Source of the DNA: JAGVYE01 sp964502785 | GTDB lineage: Archaea; Nanobdellota; Nanobdellia; Woesearchaeales; GW2011-AR9 | Direction of reading: 5' to 3' | NCBI GenBank assembly: GCA_964502785.1 | Contig: CAZCXW010000001.1 | Location: 1 to 56,322 of the forward strand | DNA length: 56,322 nt | In this document: piece after piece, positions 39,985 to 48,771 of the stretch | Layout of the letters: every line of letters starts with the position of its first letter | How positions within the stretch are numbered: position 1 is the first letter of the stretch | Translations under genes and position numbers: made by a program | The notes under the pieces: generated by a model | What the model was told of the DNA's origin: nothing | The model's input: the letters and a program-made list of their open reading frames with translations, nothing else | Database searches by the model: none

Positions 39985-40730
39985 TCACCGAATTTCACTT
40001 AAGAAGGAATTTAGCTTCGAGGACAACTCTTTATACACTTTTTCCATAATCAATTTCAAATTTTCAATGTCTTCCCGATTGTAATCTAATAATAATTGTA
40101 GCCATTCCCTATCGCCTGAAGCATGAAATGCTTTCCATAACTCGATAGGATTTCCATACAAGTGCTGCGGCCTTTTGAGATTAAGCTGTCGTTCAATTTC
40201 CTTTAATCCTCCTCTTAAGCCTAGATTTACGCATAATGGTTTGAGATCGATATGCAAATAATTCAGGTTTACATCTAATTGTTTCTTTAGTTTTGGCAGG
40301 TCGAATGAAGAGCCATTGAATGTAATAATCGCTTTGAATTTCTGTAATTCCTTTTCTATCAACGCTTTTTCCAGATTGACGCCTCGTACAAAGAAATTAC
40401 TGGTAAAATAATTAGAAATTCCCACCACTGTCATTATTCCTCTTCCGTCAATTTCTAGATCTAAAAAGCAACATTCTTCTCTCACTAAAGGATACAACCT
40501 CCAGAGTTCTTTAGGGGGCATTCTTCTCCAAAAATAAGCATAGTTTTCATTTTGTAAGGCTTCTTGCGCTTCTTGCAGTTGACGGTCATAATACTTTTTT
40601 TAATCGGAGCAGTGCCTGGAATGTTCTTTGTTGCTAAAAAAGTCGGCCAATCCTTGATTCCTGACTGCCATAGTTTTTGTTCTTTTCTTGCTCCTATTTT
40701 CTCAAGAAAAATGAACGAATTTTTTATCAT
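39985..40730 (-). pseudogene. RNase H-like (YprB-type) exonuclease with a frameshift in a T7/A7 run
   Basis: The C-terminal part (39985-40521) is a DEDD RNase H-like domain: FLDLEIDG, then ITFNGSSFDLPKL and LDYNREDIENLK carry the acidic residues. The N-terminal part lies in another frame from ATG 40730: SFIFLEKIGARKEQKLWQSG and IKDWPTFL match the helical N-domain of the same family. The frames join at 40595-40601, seven Ts on the plus strand. One more base there gives a continuous protein through YYDRQLQEAQEAL to WRLYP. A homopolymer error in the assembly is the simplest explanation; a real mutation or slippage remains possible. Confidence 0.82.
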
Positions 40731-40757
40731 CACTTCTCTTTTATTTAAGCTTTTTAT

Positions 40758-42377
40758 TTATTTTTCTAATTTCACGGAAAGTTTTGGCGTTGAAGAATCA
40801 GCTCCATAATCAATGATACTCATCGAACGTAAAAGAAATGAAGGCGCACGCTCTTGCGTGGGAACGTATCCCGACATTGCTCCACAAAAACCATAACTAG
40901 TTTTGTAGGGTAATCCTACATCGATGACATCCCCAAAAAGGTGATCGAGATGGCTCACAATAACTACTTCTCGTAGTAATTTTTTATGGCCATTTTTATC
41001 AACCCTCCAAGCGGTCTGCGGTAATAATTTAAACATTCCATCTTCAATTTGGACTTCTCCATCGGACCCTTCTACGAGAATCCCATAATCAGCATATCTA
41101 TTGTCGGCTATTTGTTGTTTAAATCCAGCCCATAAAGCTCTTTCACTTTTAAGATGGTTGGCTTCCACTGTCACTGCTAAATTTGTAACTCTTGGCTCTA
41201 AAGGCAATAACGTGTCGCCCTCTTTTACCCATTGGCTGCGGGCTCTTCCATTGGAAATAATATTTTGATTTAACAAGCGGCTTAGTTTTGCCGCGCTATC
41301 TTTATCTAAAAGATAATTTCTTAAAATGCCATTTTCCACGAGCACGATATCCTGAGCTTTCACTCCTTCTTCATCGTATTCGTAGGAGCCTAAACCATCT
41401 GGTGTCGAAGGCGCATCCCGAATATTAATATATTCTGGAAGAACTAATTTTCCTAAGCGTTCTGGCGGGTATACATGAGAAGCACCGGCCACAACATACT
41501 TGCCTGATAAAAGATGCGCGGCAATGGCTTCATGGAAAAATGTTCCTACTGCTTTTCCATCAAGAAGGACAGGGTACTTCCCACTTGATACTCTTACAGG
41601 ATCATTAGCTTCTTTACACAGAAATGCAAGCCGCTCTACTTTTTGCCGCAGTAAATCTTCTGTCAAATTATGAGGTGATGTAAAAAAAAGATTTTCCACG
41701 TGTGTAAAATCTCGTTGGTAACGATCTGTGCCAGACGCCGCCATATTGATTTGAATTCTTCGCTGCTGCTGAAAAATTTCACTCCCTATAGAATCGACGA
41801 ACAACGAGTCTTCTCGCTCTTTACCAATCGCTAATTTTACCATTTGGTCATGATGGTAGAGAGGAACCATAAACTTAAGAACAAGTTTTCCTATTTCTTT
41901 TAAAGATAAATCATCGGTTTGAATAGGTTGGTTGTATATAATTTTCTCATTGCGGCCAATCCGCTGCAACTGTTCTGGGGTAGTAGTTATTATTGATTCT
42001 CCTAGTCCTTGGAGAAAATGACCTGCCGCCACTTTTACAATCGAATCCATGGTTTTTCTCAGCGATTTTTTGATCATAGCCGCTTTTTCCCCACAACTCG
42101 GAAATGAGGCTATACCCGTTCCACTTCCATGAGGGCTATTTCCTGCATACAAAGAAAAACGCATAGACTGATCTCTAGAGGCGCTCGGCAGATCTTGCAT
42201 CGGTACGCCGTCTATAAATTCCTGCATCTTTAAAGTTGAAGATCGATAATGAACAGAAGCATATTGCGGGTTCACTGTTAAAGATTTTCCTTGTTCCAAA
42301 GGGACTTTTACTTCTAATTTCATATACTCTGCCAATGCTTCTTGTATTGCTTGTGAAAGGCCTTTTGCAATTGCCAT
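40758..42377 (-). CDS. TldD/PmbA-like metallopeptidase
   Basis: About 539 residues from ATG 42377 (TTG 42389 also in frame). It belongs to the TldD/PmbA group of zinc-dependent proteases that process peptides and small modified polypeptides. The zinc motif H-E-x-x-x-H appears as FFHEAIAAHLL near residue 285, and the downstream GSYEYDEEGVKAQDIVLVENG-type region (in pieces: GSYEYDEEGV, ILVENG-like) is characteristic. C-terminal strands including GFCGAMSGYVP are present. A partner subunit is not in the window. It is longer than TldD by about 60 residues, mostly at the N-terminal domain. Confidence 0.88.
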   Translation of the reverse strand: MAIAKGLSQAIQEALAEYMKLEVKVPLEQGKSLTVNPQYASVHYRSSTLKMQEFIDGVPMQDLPSASRDQSMRFSLYAGNSPHGSGTGIASFPSCGEKAAMIKKSLRKTMDSIVKVAAGHFLQGLGESIITTTPEQLQRIGRNEKIIYNQPIQTDDLSLKEIGKLVLKFMVPLYHHDQMVKLAIGKEREDSLFVDSIGSEIFQQQRRIQINMAASGTDRYQRDFTHVENLFFTSPHNLTEDLLRQKVERLAFLCKEANDPVRVSSGKYPVLLDGKAVGTFFHEAIAAHLLSGKYVVAGASHVYPPERLGKLVLPEYINIRDAPSTPDGLGSYEYDEEGVKAQDIVLVENGILRNYLLDKDSAAKLSRLLNQNIISNGRARSQWVKEGDTLLPLEPRVTNLAVTVEANHLKSERALWAGFKQQIADNRYADYGILVEGSDGEVQIEDGMFKLLPQTAWRVDKNGHKKLLREVVIVSHLDHLFGDVIDVGLPYKTSYGFCGAMSGYVPTQERAPSFLLRSMSIIDYGADSSTPKLSVKLEK

Positions 42378-42496
42378 ATTGTTTTGCAACGGAAAGAATT
42401 ATTTAATAGTTTATAGCGTAGTACATGCTTTTTCTAAACTCCATATCGAAAGCGATGCAAAACATTTAAAATTAATCCTATCAGCATAGATCTCTT

Positions 42497-43189
42497 ATGA
42501 TTCAAGAATTAAGAATGGATATGCATCGTTTGGCAAATTCCAAAAGAGCTGAAATTTATCATCGTTTTTTCAAAACTGGTAAAGGCGAATATGGGGAAGG
42601 AGATAAATTTTTGGGCATACCTGTTCCTCCGCTTCGGATGCTGTCATTAAAGTATAAACATTTACCTTTGAATGACATTCAACAATTATTGCAAAGTAAA
42701 TTTCATGAAAAAAGAGTCCTTGCCCTTTTTATCCTTGCTCATCAATATAAAAAAGCAGAAGATAAAAAATTTTATGTTGACTTTTACATTCACAATACAA
42801 AATACATCAATAATTGGGATCTTGTTGATCTTTCTGCCTACAAAATCCTTGGGGATTATTTATTAGATAAAAAAGATCGTTCTATTCTCTACGTACTCGC
42901 CAAATCAGCGAATGTTTGGGAACGAAGGATTGCCATTATTTCTACTTTTGCGTTCATCCAACAGAAACAATTTACCGATACCGTTCACATTGCGGAATCT
43001 CTTCTCGCTGATGCACACGATTTAATTCATAAAGCCGTTGGCTGGATGCTGCGGGAGATGGGGAAAAAAGATCCAATCATTCTTGAACATTTTCTGAACA
43101 GACATATTCGGAAGATGCCTCGTACGATGCTGCGTTATGCCATTGAGAAATTTTCGGAAGAAAAGAGGGAATATTATTTGAACTTGTAA
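42497..43189 (+). CDS. AlkD-family DNA glycosylase (HEAT-like)
   Basis: A 230-residue all-helical protein. Family features: KGEYGEGDKFLGIPVPPLR near residues 32-50, then KRVLALFILAHQY, NNWDLVDLSAYKILG with the conserved W-D and D, ANVWERRIAIISTFAFI with W-x-R-R, and KAVGWMLREMGK. AlkD removes N3- and N7-alkylated bases by a non-flipping mechanism. All key Trp, Asp and Arg positions look intact. TATA-like CATTTAAAATT lies about 30 nt before the ATG. Confidence 0.94.
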   Translation: MIQELRMDMHRLANSKRAEIYHRFFKTGKGEYGEGDKFLGIPVPPLRMLSLKYKHLPLNDIQQLLQSKFHEKRVLALFILAHQYKKAEDKKFYVDFYIHNTKYINNWDLVDLSAYKILGDYLLDKKDRSILYVLAKSANVWERRIAIISTFAFIQQKQFTDTVHIAESLLADAHDLIHKAVGWMLREMGKKDPIILEHFLNRHIRKMPRTMLRYAIEKFSEEKREYYLNL

Positions 43190-43230
43190 AATGCAAACTA
43201 TATTCTATTCCTCTCAATTCACTACATACT

Positions 43231-44316
43231 CTACTGCAACGAGATCGAAACAACTTTATCTTTTAAATCAACTCTCTTAATGTTCTTCTCTCTCTTAAGC
43301 TCCTGGGCGACATCCTGCCAACCCTTTGTTTCCCGCAGTTCTTTTACAATCTGCTGGAGCCTTGCTAATTGTGAATAATATCCATAAATCTTTTCTCCTT
43401 TTCTGGTATTTTCTTCGATATTTTCTCCTAATTTCTTTATTGCTTCCTGCTGTTCTTCTACTCTTCTCTGCAATGTTTTTATCTTCTTCTCGTAAGGAGA
43501 AGCAATTTTAAATGGCTGCAGAAGATCTATGGCTTTGTTATAGGTCTCTCTTTTTTGAAGTGGGATTCTGTCCGGTAATGGAAAAGGTGTTACTTGGTCT
43601 TCGTACACATATCCTTCAGGGTTCTTGATATTTTCTCTAAAGATATGAATAATCTCTTCTATTTTCTTGATTTCGTCTTTTGTAGCGTCAGCAGGTTTTT
43701 TGTTTTTATCTATTCCCGTTTCTGCACATATTTGTTCTGCATAAAGCCCGCCTAAGCCGATTTCCGTAGCCAAGCATGCGGCTAGATTTTTTTTCTCGCT
43801 CTTTTGAAAAAGCGATATCAATTCTTTTTCGGTGATTGTTTTCCAGTTGACAGGTGAAGCGGGAAAAATGTACTTTTCTCCAGCTTTAATGTATCTTTCT
43901 TTTAAAAGTAATTGCCGCAGCGCTGCAATGATGTCATAATTCTCATTAACTACAATAATATTGCCTTTTGCAAAAAATTCAATGATCATCAAATATTTTT
44001 CTTTCTTCTCTAATTCTAGAATGACAATCCTTTCAGAATCTTTTTGACCAATCGCGGTAATAATCGCGTTATCAAGATATTTCCGCAACTGCATGCAGAA
44101 CGAACTTGGCGTCAAGGGCGGGTTTTTTTCTTCGGTAAGACATAACCATTTTCCCGAGATAATTTTTAGGAATATTTTTCCTTTTCCCGGAATATGAATT
44201 TGCAGGAGAAGTTCTTCTTCCGAATGATAAATCTGGGATATTTTTCCTTTCACAAGGAATTGCAGTTCTTGCACTAACGCAGCTAATTCCAAAGAAGAAA
44301 TAGAGGTTTTTGTCAT
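43231..44316 (-). CDS. Rqc2/NEMF-family protein lacking the NFACT-R domain
   Basis: About 361 residues from ATG 44316; the ATG at 44379 lies upstream of a TATA-like ATTATTTAAAAG and is less likely. The NFACT-N domain covers residues about 1-180 (SSLELAALVQELQFLVKGKISQIYH), then a helix-hairpin-helix-like part (LATEIGLGGLYAEQICAETG) and a coiled coil (about 280-340, RRVEEQQEAIKKLGEN). Family members are normally 550-700 residues and end in NFACT-R; here translation stops after VVSISLQ. Rqc2 binds obstructed large ribosomal subunits and recruits tRNA to add tails to stalled peptides. Confidence 0.88.
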   Translation of the reverse strand: MTKTSISSLELAALVQELQFLVKGKISQIYHSEEELLLQIHIPGKGKIFLKIISGKWLCLTEEKNPPLTPSSFCMQLRKYLDNAIITAIGQKDSERIVILELEKKEKYLMIIEFFAKGNIIVVNENYDIIAALRQLLLKERYIKAGEKYIFPASPVNWKTITEKELISLFQKSEKKNLAACLATEIGLGGLYAEQICAETGIDKNKKPADATKDEIKKIEEIIHIFRENIKNPEGYVYEDQVTPFPLPDRIPLQKRETYNKAIDLLQPFKIASPYEKKIKTLQRRVEEQQEAIKKLGENIEENTRKGEKIYGYYSQLARLQQIVKELRETKGWQDVAQELKREKNIKRVDLKDKVVSISLQ

Positions 44317-44427
44317 CTTTCGAGAGAAAGAAGGTTCTTTTAAATAATTTTGGTTATATTCTCTTTTGTTTTTGAACATATCAATTATTCCAAAAACTAT
44401 TTAAACGGACTCTTTCGTTTTAATCTG

Positions 44428-45120
44428 ATGGAAAAAGCAAAAAAATGGATTGCGATTGTGAGAGAAAAAGCGTTTTTGGCTCCAGAAGTGATTAAACTTT
44501 CACTAGAAATCTCTTCCGAGTTTACGTTTACGGCCGGGCAGTTTTTGACGATCAAGATCTGTAAAAATCAGGAGTTTCGCCTGAAATCATATTCTATTCT
44601 TAATCCGCCTTCGCAGAAGGGAAAGCTCGATTTCTGCATCAAATTAGTCTCCGATGGTTTTGCTTCGGCTGTTTTTGAAAAATGTAAAATCGGCGATCCT
44701 TTTGAAATAACGGGGCCATTAGGACATTTTATGTTTGATGAAAAAACGAGCAATGAGCATTGGTTTATAGGTGCAGGGACAGGTATAACACCATTGTATA
44801 GTATTATTAAGGAATATGTACGGAAATCGCCACAGACAAAATTTGTCTTACTCTTCGGGGCAAAGACGGAAAAATATCTTCTGTTTCATGAAGAATTCCA
44901 GGAAATGGCGGGAGCCTTTCCTCATTTTACGTATCTTCCAACACTCAGCCGGCAGAATTGGGAAGGAAAGATTGGCCACGTGCAGGAACATCTTCCTGAA
45001 AATCTGCAAAACAAAACTTTTTATATCTGTGGGCTAAAGGAACTCGTGTTAGAGACAAAAGGATTGTTAATACGCAAAGGTGTAGATCCTTGCAATATCC
45101 GTTTTGAGCGGTACACGTAA
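44428..45120 (+). CDS. FAD/NAD(P)-binding oxidoreductase (ferredoxin reductase-like)
   Basis: About 230 residues from ATG 44428, 26 nt after TATA box CTATTTAAAC; the longer ATG 44350 frame crosses the promoter. The FAD domain shows FTAGQFLTIKI and RLKSYSILNPP (R-x-Y-S). The NAD(P) domain has GAGTGITPLYSI, LLFGAKTEKYLLF, and the end TFYICGLKELV. There is no ferredoxin or cytochrome domain, so it must reduce a separate electron carrier or flavin. It runs head to head with the Rqc2 gene; the two transcripts diverge within about 110 bp. Confidence 0.93.
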   Translation: MEKAKKWIAIVREKAFLAPEVIKLSLEISSEFTFTAGQFLTIKICKNQEFRLKSYSILNPPSQKGKLDFCIKLVSDGFASAVFEKCKIGDPFEITGPLGHFMFDEKTSNEHWFIGAGTGITPLYSIIKEYVRKSPQTKFVLLFGAKTEKYLLFHEEFQEMAGAFPHFTYLPTLSRQNWEGKIGHVQEHLPENLQNKTFYICGLKELVLETKGLLIRKGVDPCNIRFERYT

Positions 45121-45186
45121 AGATTTGCACTAAAATGGGCTGTATATACTCATAAAATTGATAAAAACAGAAAAAGGTGGGTTTCC

Positions 45187-46662
45187 ATGAAATTAACGGT
45201 TGCTGCTAAGTTAGATACAACACAAGAAGTAATTGCGTTGGGGTTGTTTGAAGATGAAAAAGAAACGAAAATAAACAAAGAACTTGATCAAGAATTGCTT
45301 ATTGCGTTTAAACAAAAAATGTTTACTGGGAAGTCCAGTGAGACGTACAGCACGAAAATAAATGGCCAATTTTTTGTGGTGGTCGGTTTAGGAAAAAAGG
45401 AGGAAATAACCTTAGAGAAAGTACGCAAAGCGTTGGGAAAAGCCGTTAATTATGCTAAAAAACAACAACGCATGACATTGGCAACAAACCTTTCTGTTCT
45501 TGTTGCGGAAAAAATCAAGCCAGAATTGTTAGGAAGGGCCAGCGCCGAGGCCTTATTTTTGGCGGATTATGATTTTATGAAATATTTAAGTCAAGAAAAG
45601 CAAGTAAAAAGAAAACCTCTCACGGTTGTTTCTCTGCAATGGTCTCAATCGCTTAAAGAGTTTGAAGAAGGATTGAAGATAGGTAAGCTTATCGGGGAAA
45701 CGACAAATATAGTAAGGGATTTAGTTCACGAGCCTGCGAACATCACTTCTTCTGTTTACATGGAGAAAGTAGTGTATGAAATGATGAAACCATATTCTTC
45801 CGTCGCAGTCCGTGTTTTGAACGAGCCCGAATTAAAAAAATTAGGCATGGGGGCATTGTTAGGAGTGAATGCAGGAAGCGTTAATCCGCCAAAGCTTATC
45901 GTCTTGGAGTATAAAGGAGGCGGGAATGGGAAGTGGCAGGCCATTTTAGGAAAAGGAATAACATTTGACAGCGGCGGGTATAATTTAAAGCCGACAAAAT
46001 ACATTGAAGATATGAAAACAGATATGGCTGGAGCTGCTGCGGTTCTGGGAACAATTAAAATCTGCGCTGAGCTTGGGTTGAAGAAAAATATCGTTGGAGT
46101 TATGGCAATGTGCGAGAATATGGTGAGCAGCAAAGCGCAACGTCCCGGTGATATTGTTCGAGCTTACAATGGGAAGACGATCGAAATTGGCAATACGGAT
46201 GCGGAAGGGCGTTTAGTTCTTGCGGATGCTTTAGCGTATACGGAAGATAAATACAAGCCGGAAGTGATGATTGATGTTGCCACACTGACGGGGGCTTGTA
46301 TCGTCGCTCTCGGTTATTATGCCTCTGGCGTGATGGGAACGGATGATGAATTGCTCGAAAAACTTAAAAAAGCAGGAATGAATAGCGGTGATAAAGTATG
46401 GCCGCTGCCTTTTTTTGAAGAATACCAAAATTGGATGGATGGAAAAATTACGGATTTGAATAATACTTCATTGAAAGGGAAAGGCTACGAAGCAGGCTCT
46501 ATCACTGGAGGAGTATTCCTTGGCAAATTTGTCGACAAAGCAAAATGGGCGCACATTGATATTGCCGGGCCGGCGTATACATATGTTGATAATGATTATA
46601 TGCAGCAAGGAGCAACAGGAGCTGGAGTACGGGTGTTAACATATTACTTTTTAGAGAACTGA
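45187..46662 (+). CDS. pepA: Leucyl aminopeptidase (M17)
   Basis: A 491-residue cytosolic dimetal aminopeptidase that releases N-terminal residues from peptides, probably as a hexamer. The C-terminal catalytic half contains GKGITFDSGGYNLKP with Lys and Asp ligands, MKTDMAGAAAVLG, NTDAEGRLVLADAL, and the Arg in that motif. The N-terminal half is the usual regulatory domain. AAAGGTGGG lies about 8 nt before the ATG. It is followed by two small membrane proteins and trxB, 45 nt or less apart, which looks like an operon. Confidence 0.96.
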   Translation: MKLTVAAKLDTTQEVIALGLFEDEKETKINKELDQELLIAFKQKMFTGKSSETYSTKINGQFFVVVGLGKKEEITLEKVRKALGKAVNYAKKQQRMTLATNLSVLVAEKIKPELLGRASAEALFLADYDFMKYLSQEKQVKRKPLTVVSLQWSQSLKEFEEGLKIGKLIGETTNIVRDLVHEPANITSSVYMEKVVYEMMKPYSSVAVRVLNEPELKKLGMGALLGVNAGSVNPPKLIVLEYKGGGNGKWQAILGKGITFDSGGYNLKPTKYIEDMKTDMAGAAAVLGTIKICAELGLKKNIVGVMAMCENMVSSKAQRPGDIVRAYNGKTIEIGNTDAEGRLVLADALAYTEDKYKPEVMIDVATLTGACIVALGYYASGVMGTDDELLEKLKKAGMNSGDKVWPLPFFEEYQNWMDGKITDLNNTSLKGKGYEAGSITGGVFLGKFVDKAKWAHIDIAGPAYTYVDNDYMQQGATGAGVRVLTYYFLEN

Positions 46663-46709
46663 GGAAAAGTGTGGTTTGAATTGTGTGTGAAATTAAGGGG
46701 GGAATGCAT

Positions 46710-47090
46710 ATGTTTTTACGAACAACTGTAATGGGATTAGGTTTAGTGGGATTATTAGGAGGAGGTGCAGGTTTTTGGTATTTTGGAAATCAGCAAGAAG
46801 AGATTAAAATGCATTCTCATATGAAGGATTTGGGTCGTCTACATGATACTCTTCAAAGCGTCATCAATGTAGAATATTCATATAAGCATGATCCAAATTT
46901 ATCACAGCCCATCGAACAGATGGAAGCTGCGGTCAATGCAGAGATTCAAAGATTAGAAGCGTTGCCTGAAGTTAAAGCGGACAAGGAAAGATTAAAAACT
47001 TTACAGAGGATTAATGTAGGTTTTGTATATTTAGCTTTAGCCGGTGGCATCACAGCATATGCTGCAAGGCAGAAAGATTATTCCAAATGA
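46710..47090 (+). CDS. Small two-helix membrane protein, first of a pair
   Basis: About 126 residues from ATG 46710, 7 nt after AAGGGGGG; GTG 46683 and ATG 46704 are less well placed. A hydrophobic N-terminus (LGLVGLLGGGAGFWYF) is followed by a long polar helical middle (residues 28-95), then a second hydrophobic segment (INVGFVYLALAGGITAY) and a basic tail. The end RLEALPEVKADKERL matches LEASPEVLENR in the next gene, and both have the same layout, so they are paralogues. Function unknown. Confidence 0.7.
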   Translation: MFLRTTVMGLGLVGLLGGGAGFWYFGNQQEEIKMHSHMKDLGRLHDTLQSVINVEYSYKHDPNLSQPIEQMEAAVNAEIQRLEALPEVKADKERLKTLQRINVGFVYLALAGGITAYAARQKDYSK

Positions 47091-47108
47091 TTCGTGGAGG
47101 AGATTTAA

Positions 47109-47497
47109 ATGATAGAAACAAGGCGATTTATCGGAGCATTGGGAATAGCTTTCGTAGTTGGCGGAATGACTGGAATGATTTACAATGGAGGTCAATATAT
47201 GAGTGCTGTTAGCTCGTCATCTTTAAACAAGGTAGCTCTGTTAGGTCAGGCTCGTTATTATTCAGCAAAAGCCGCTTCACATTCTCAACTCGAGAATCCA
47301 ACTCTGTCTCCANNNNNNNNNNNNNNNNNNNNNNNNNNNNNNNNNNNNNNNTTCTAAAACTTGAAGCCTCACCTGAAGTTTTGGAAAATCGTAATGCTGC
47401 TACTAAGAGTTTAACGATGGTGTTGCCTTACGCAATATCTGTTATAGCTGGTTTATTTATGTATTCTGAAGCGCGAAGGCAAAAATCAACAAAATGA
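47109..47497 (+). CDS. Small two-helix membrane protein, second of a pair, with a gap
   Basis: The N-terminal part starts at ATG 47109 with GGAGG upstream and a hydrophobic segment (IGALGIAFVVGGMTGMIY). A 39-N gap (47313-47351) follows the residues NPTLSP. After it, LKLEASPEVLENR and a second hydrophobic segment (LPYAISVIAGLFMY) run to a TGA at 47497 that overlaps the trxB ATG. The downstream part is out of frame with the given N number; the real gap must be 1 modulo 3. Comparison with the paralogue favours 37 or 40 bases. It is probably one intact gene. Confidence 0.75.
47313..47351. other. Assembly gap (39 N)
   Basis: A run of 39 Ns inside the second membrane protein gene. The reading frames on the two sides are compatible only if the true length is 1 modulo 3, so the N count is an estimate. 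Confidence 0.95.
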
Positions 47498-48444
47498 TCC
47501 ATAACATCATTATCTTAGGAACGGGAATAGCTGGATGTACAGCAGCCATTTACACAGCGCGAGCTAACTTAGCTCCATTGGTTATTTCCGGTCCGGAAGA
47601 TGGCGGACAGTTAACGTTAACAACCGAAGTAGAAAATTTCCCAGGATTTCCTGAAGGAATTCAAGGACCGGAACTTATTGAAAAATGTAAAAAGCAGGCG
47701 GAACGATTTGGCGCGCAATTTAAAGTTGATATTGTTGCAAAAATAGAGAAGAAGGAAGGAATATTTGAGTTAAAACTTATCAGCGAAGAAATAATTAAAG
47801 CAAGAACGGTTATTGTTGCGACAGGCGCCTCAGCGCAATGGTTAGGATTACCTTCTGAAGAAAAGTATAAAGGTAGAGGTGTTTCTACGTGTGCAACATG
47901 TGATGCGGCATTTTATAAAAATAAAGAAGTAATTGTTATCGGTGGCGGGGATTCGGCTATGGAAGAGGCATTATTCTTAACGAAATTTGCAAATAAAGTT
48001 ACTGTCATTCATCGGCGTGATTCATTCCGCGCTTCTAAAATTATGCAGGATCGCCTTTTACATCATGAAAAAGTTGCAGTGATATGGAATTCTGCAGTCG
48101 AAGAAATTGTTGGTGATGGCAAGAAAGTGAAAGGCGTGAAACTGAAGAATATCAATACCGATAAGATTACTGATTTCATATGTGATGGTGTCTTTTTGGC
48201 TATAGGTCATGTTCCAAATACAAAATTTCTGCAAGGTTTGACAGATCTGGATGAAAAAGGATACATTAAAGCAACCAAGGAAATGCATACAAATATTGCG
48301 GGGTTATTTGCAGCAGGAGATGTGCAGGATATCCGTTTCAGGCAAGCGATAACGGCGGCAGGTTCCGGCTGCATGGCGGCAATGGAAGCGGAGAAATATT
48401 TGGCTGAACATGATTCTGTTCAAAGAACGAATGATTTAAACTGA
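47494..48444 (+). CDS. trxB: Thioredoxin reductase
   Basis: A 316-residue flavoenzyme that passes electrons from NAD(P)H to thioredoxin. FAD binding: GTGIAGCTAAIYTARANL at the N-terminus. The redox-active C-A-T-C is near residues 133-136 (STCATCDAAF). The NAD(P) site is VIGGGDSAMEEALFL with HRRDSF after it, which is the NADPH-type signature. GLFAAGDVQD lies near the end. ATGA overlap with the preceding small gene places it at the end of the pepA operon. It can serve MsrB through thioredoxin. Confidence 0.96.
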   Translation: MIHNIIILGTGIAGCTAAIYTARANLAPLVISGPEDGGQLTLTTEVENFPGFPEGIQGPELIEKCKKQAERFGAQFKVDIVAKIEKKEGIFELKLISEEIIKARTVIVATGASAQWLGLPSEEKYKGRGVSTCATCDAAFYKNKEVIVIGGGDSAMEEALFLTKFANKVTVIHRRDSFRASKIMQDRLLHHEKVAVIWNSAVEEIVGDGKKVKGVKLKNINTDKITDFICDGVFLAIGHVPNTKFLQGLTDLDEKGYIKATKEMHTNIAGLFAAGDVQDIRFRQAITAAGSGCMAAMEAEKYLAEHDSVQRTNDLN

Positions 48445-48508
48445 AGTTTCTTTTTCTTACTCAAAAAGATGGGGGTGAGACGCTTTCGGCGAATTTCTCA
48501 TGACATAT

Positions 48509-48730
48509 TTATTTTTTCGTATAAGAAATCAACCAGAATAATAAAGTGAGAATAATACTTAAAATTAATGATGTTCCTAAAGGAAAATAAAGCTTAAAGT
48601 TCTCTTTTTCGATTTTGAGGTCCCCTGGCAGGCTGCCGAGATGAAAGTATTTTCCGCCGAAGTGCCAAAGAGTGCCGATGAATATGAGAGAAAGTCCTAA
48701 AATGATGAATAACTTGGGTAATAGTTGCAT
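48509..48730 (-). CDS. DUF2905 membrane protein
   Basis: A 73-residue protein with two membrane helices. The match to DUF2905 is clear: LFIILGLSLIFIGTLWHF, then LGSLPGDLKIEKENFKLYFP and LGTSLILSIILTLLFWL, with the diagnostic L-P-G-D-I-x-x-E and Y-F-P-x-x-T-S. Function is unknown. It is a lone gene between convergent and tandem neighbours. Confidence 0.9.
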   Translation of the reverse strand: MQLLPKLFIILGLSLIFIGTLWHFGGKYFHLGSLPGDLKIEKENFKLYFPLGTSLILSIILTLLFWLISYTKK

Positions 48731-48771
48731 ATTCTGTTTAATAGTTCTTCAAAAATTTAAACTTTTTCTGA

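Noticed and set aside
40485..40733. Separate 82-residue minus-strand gene
   Set aside because: Its first 50 residues are the N-domain of the RNase H-like exonuclease; it is one half of a frameshifted gene, not an independent gene.
40564..40809. Plus-strand 81-residue hydrophobic open frame
   Set aside because: It is antisense to the N-terminal domain of the frameshifted RNase H-like gene, whose residues match a known family.
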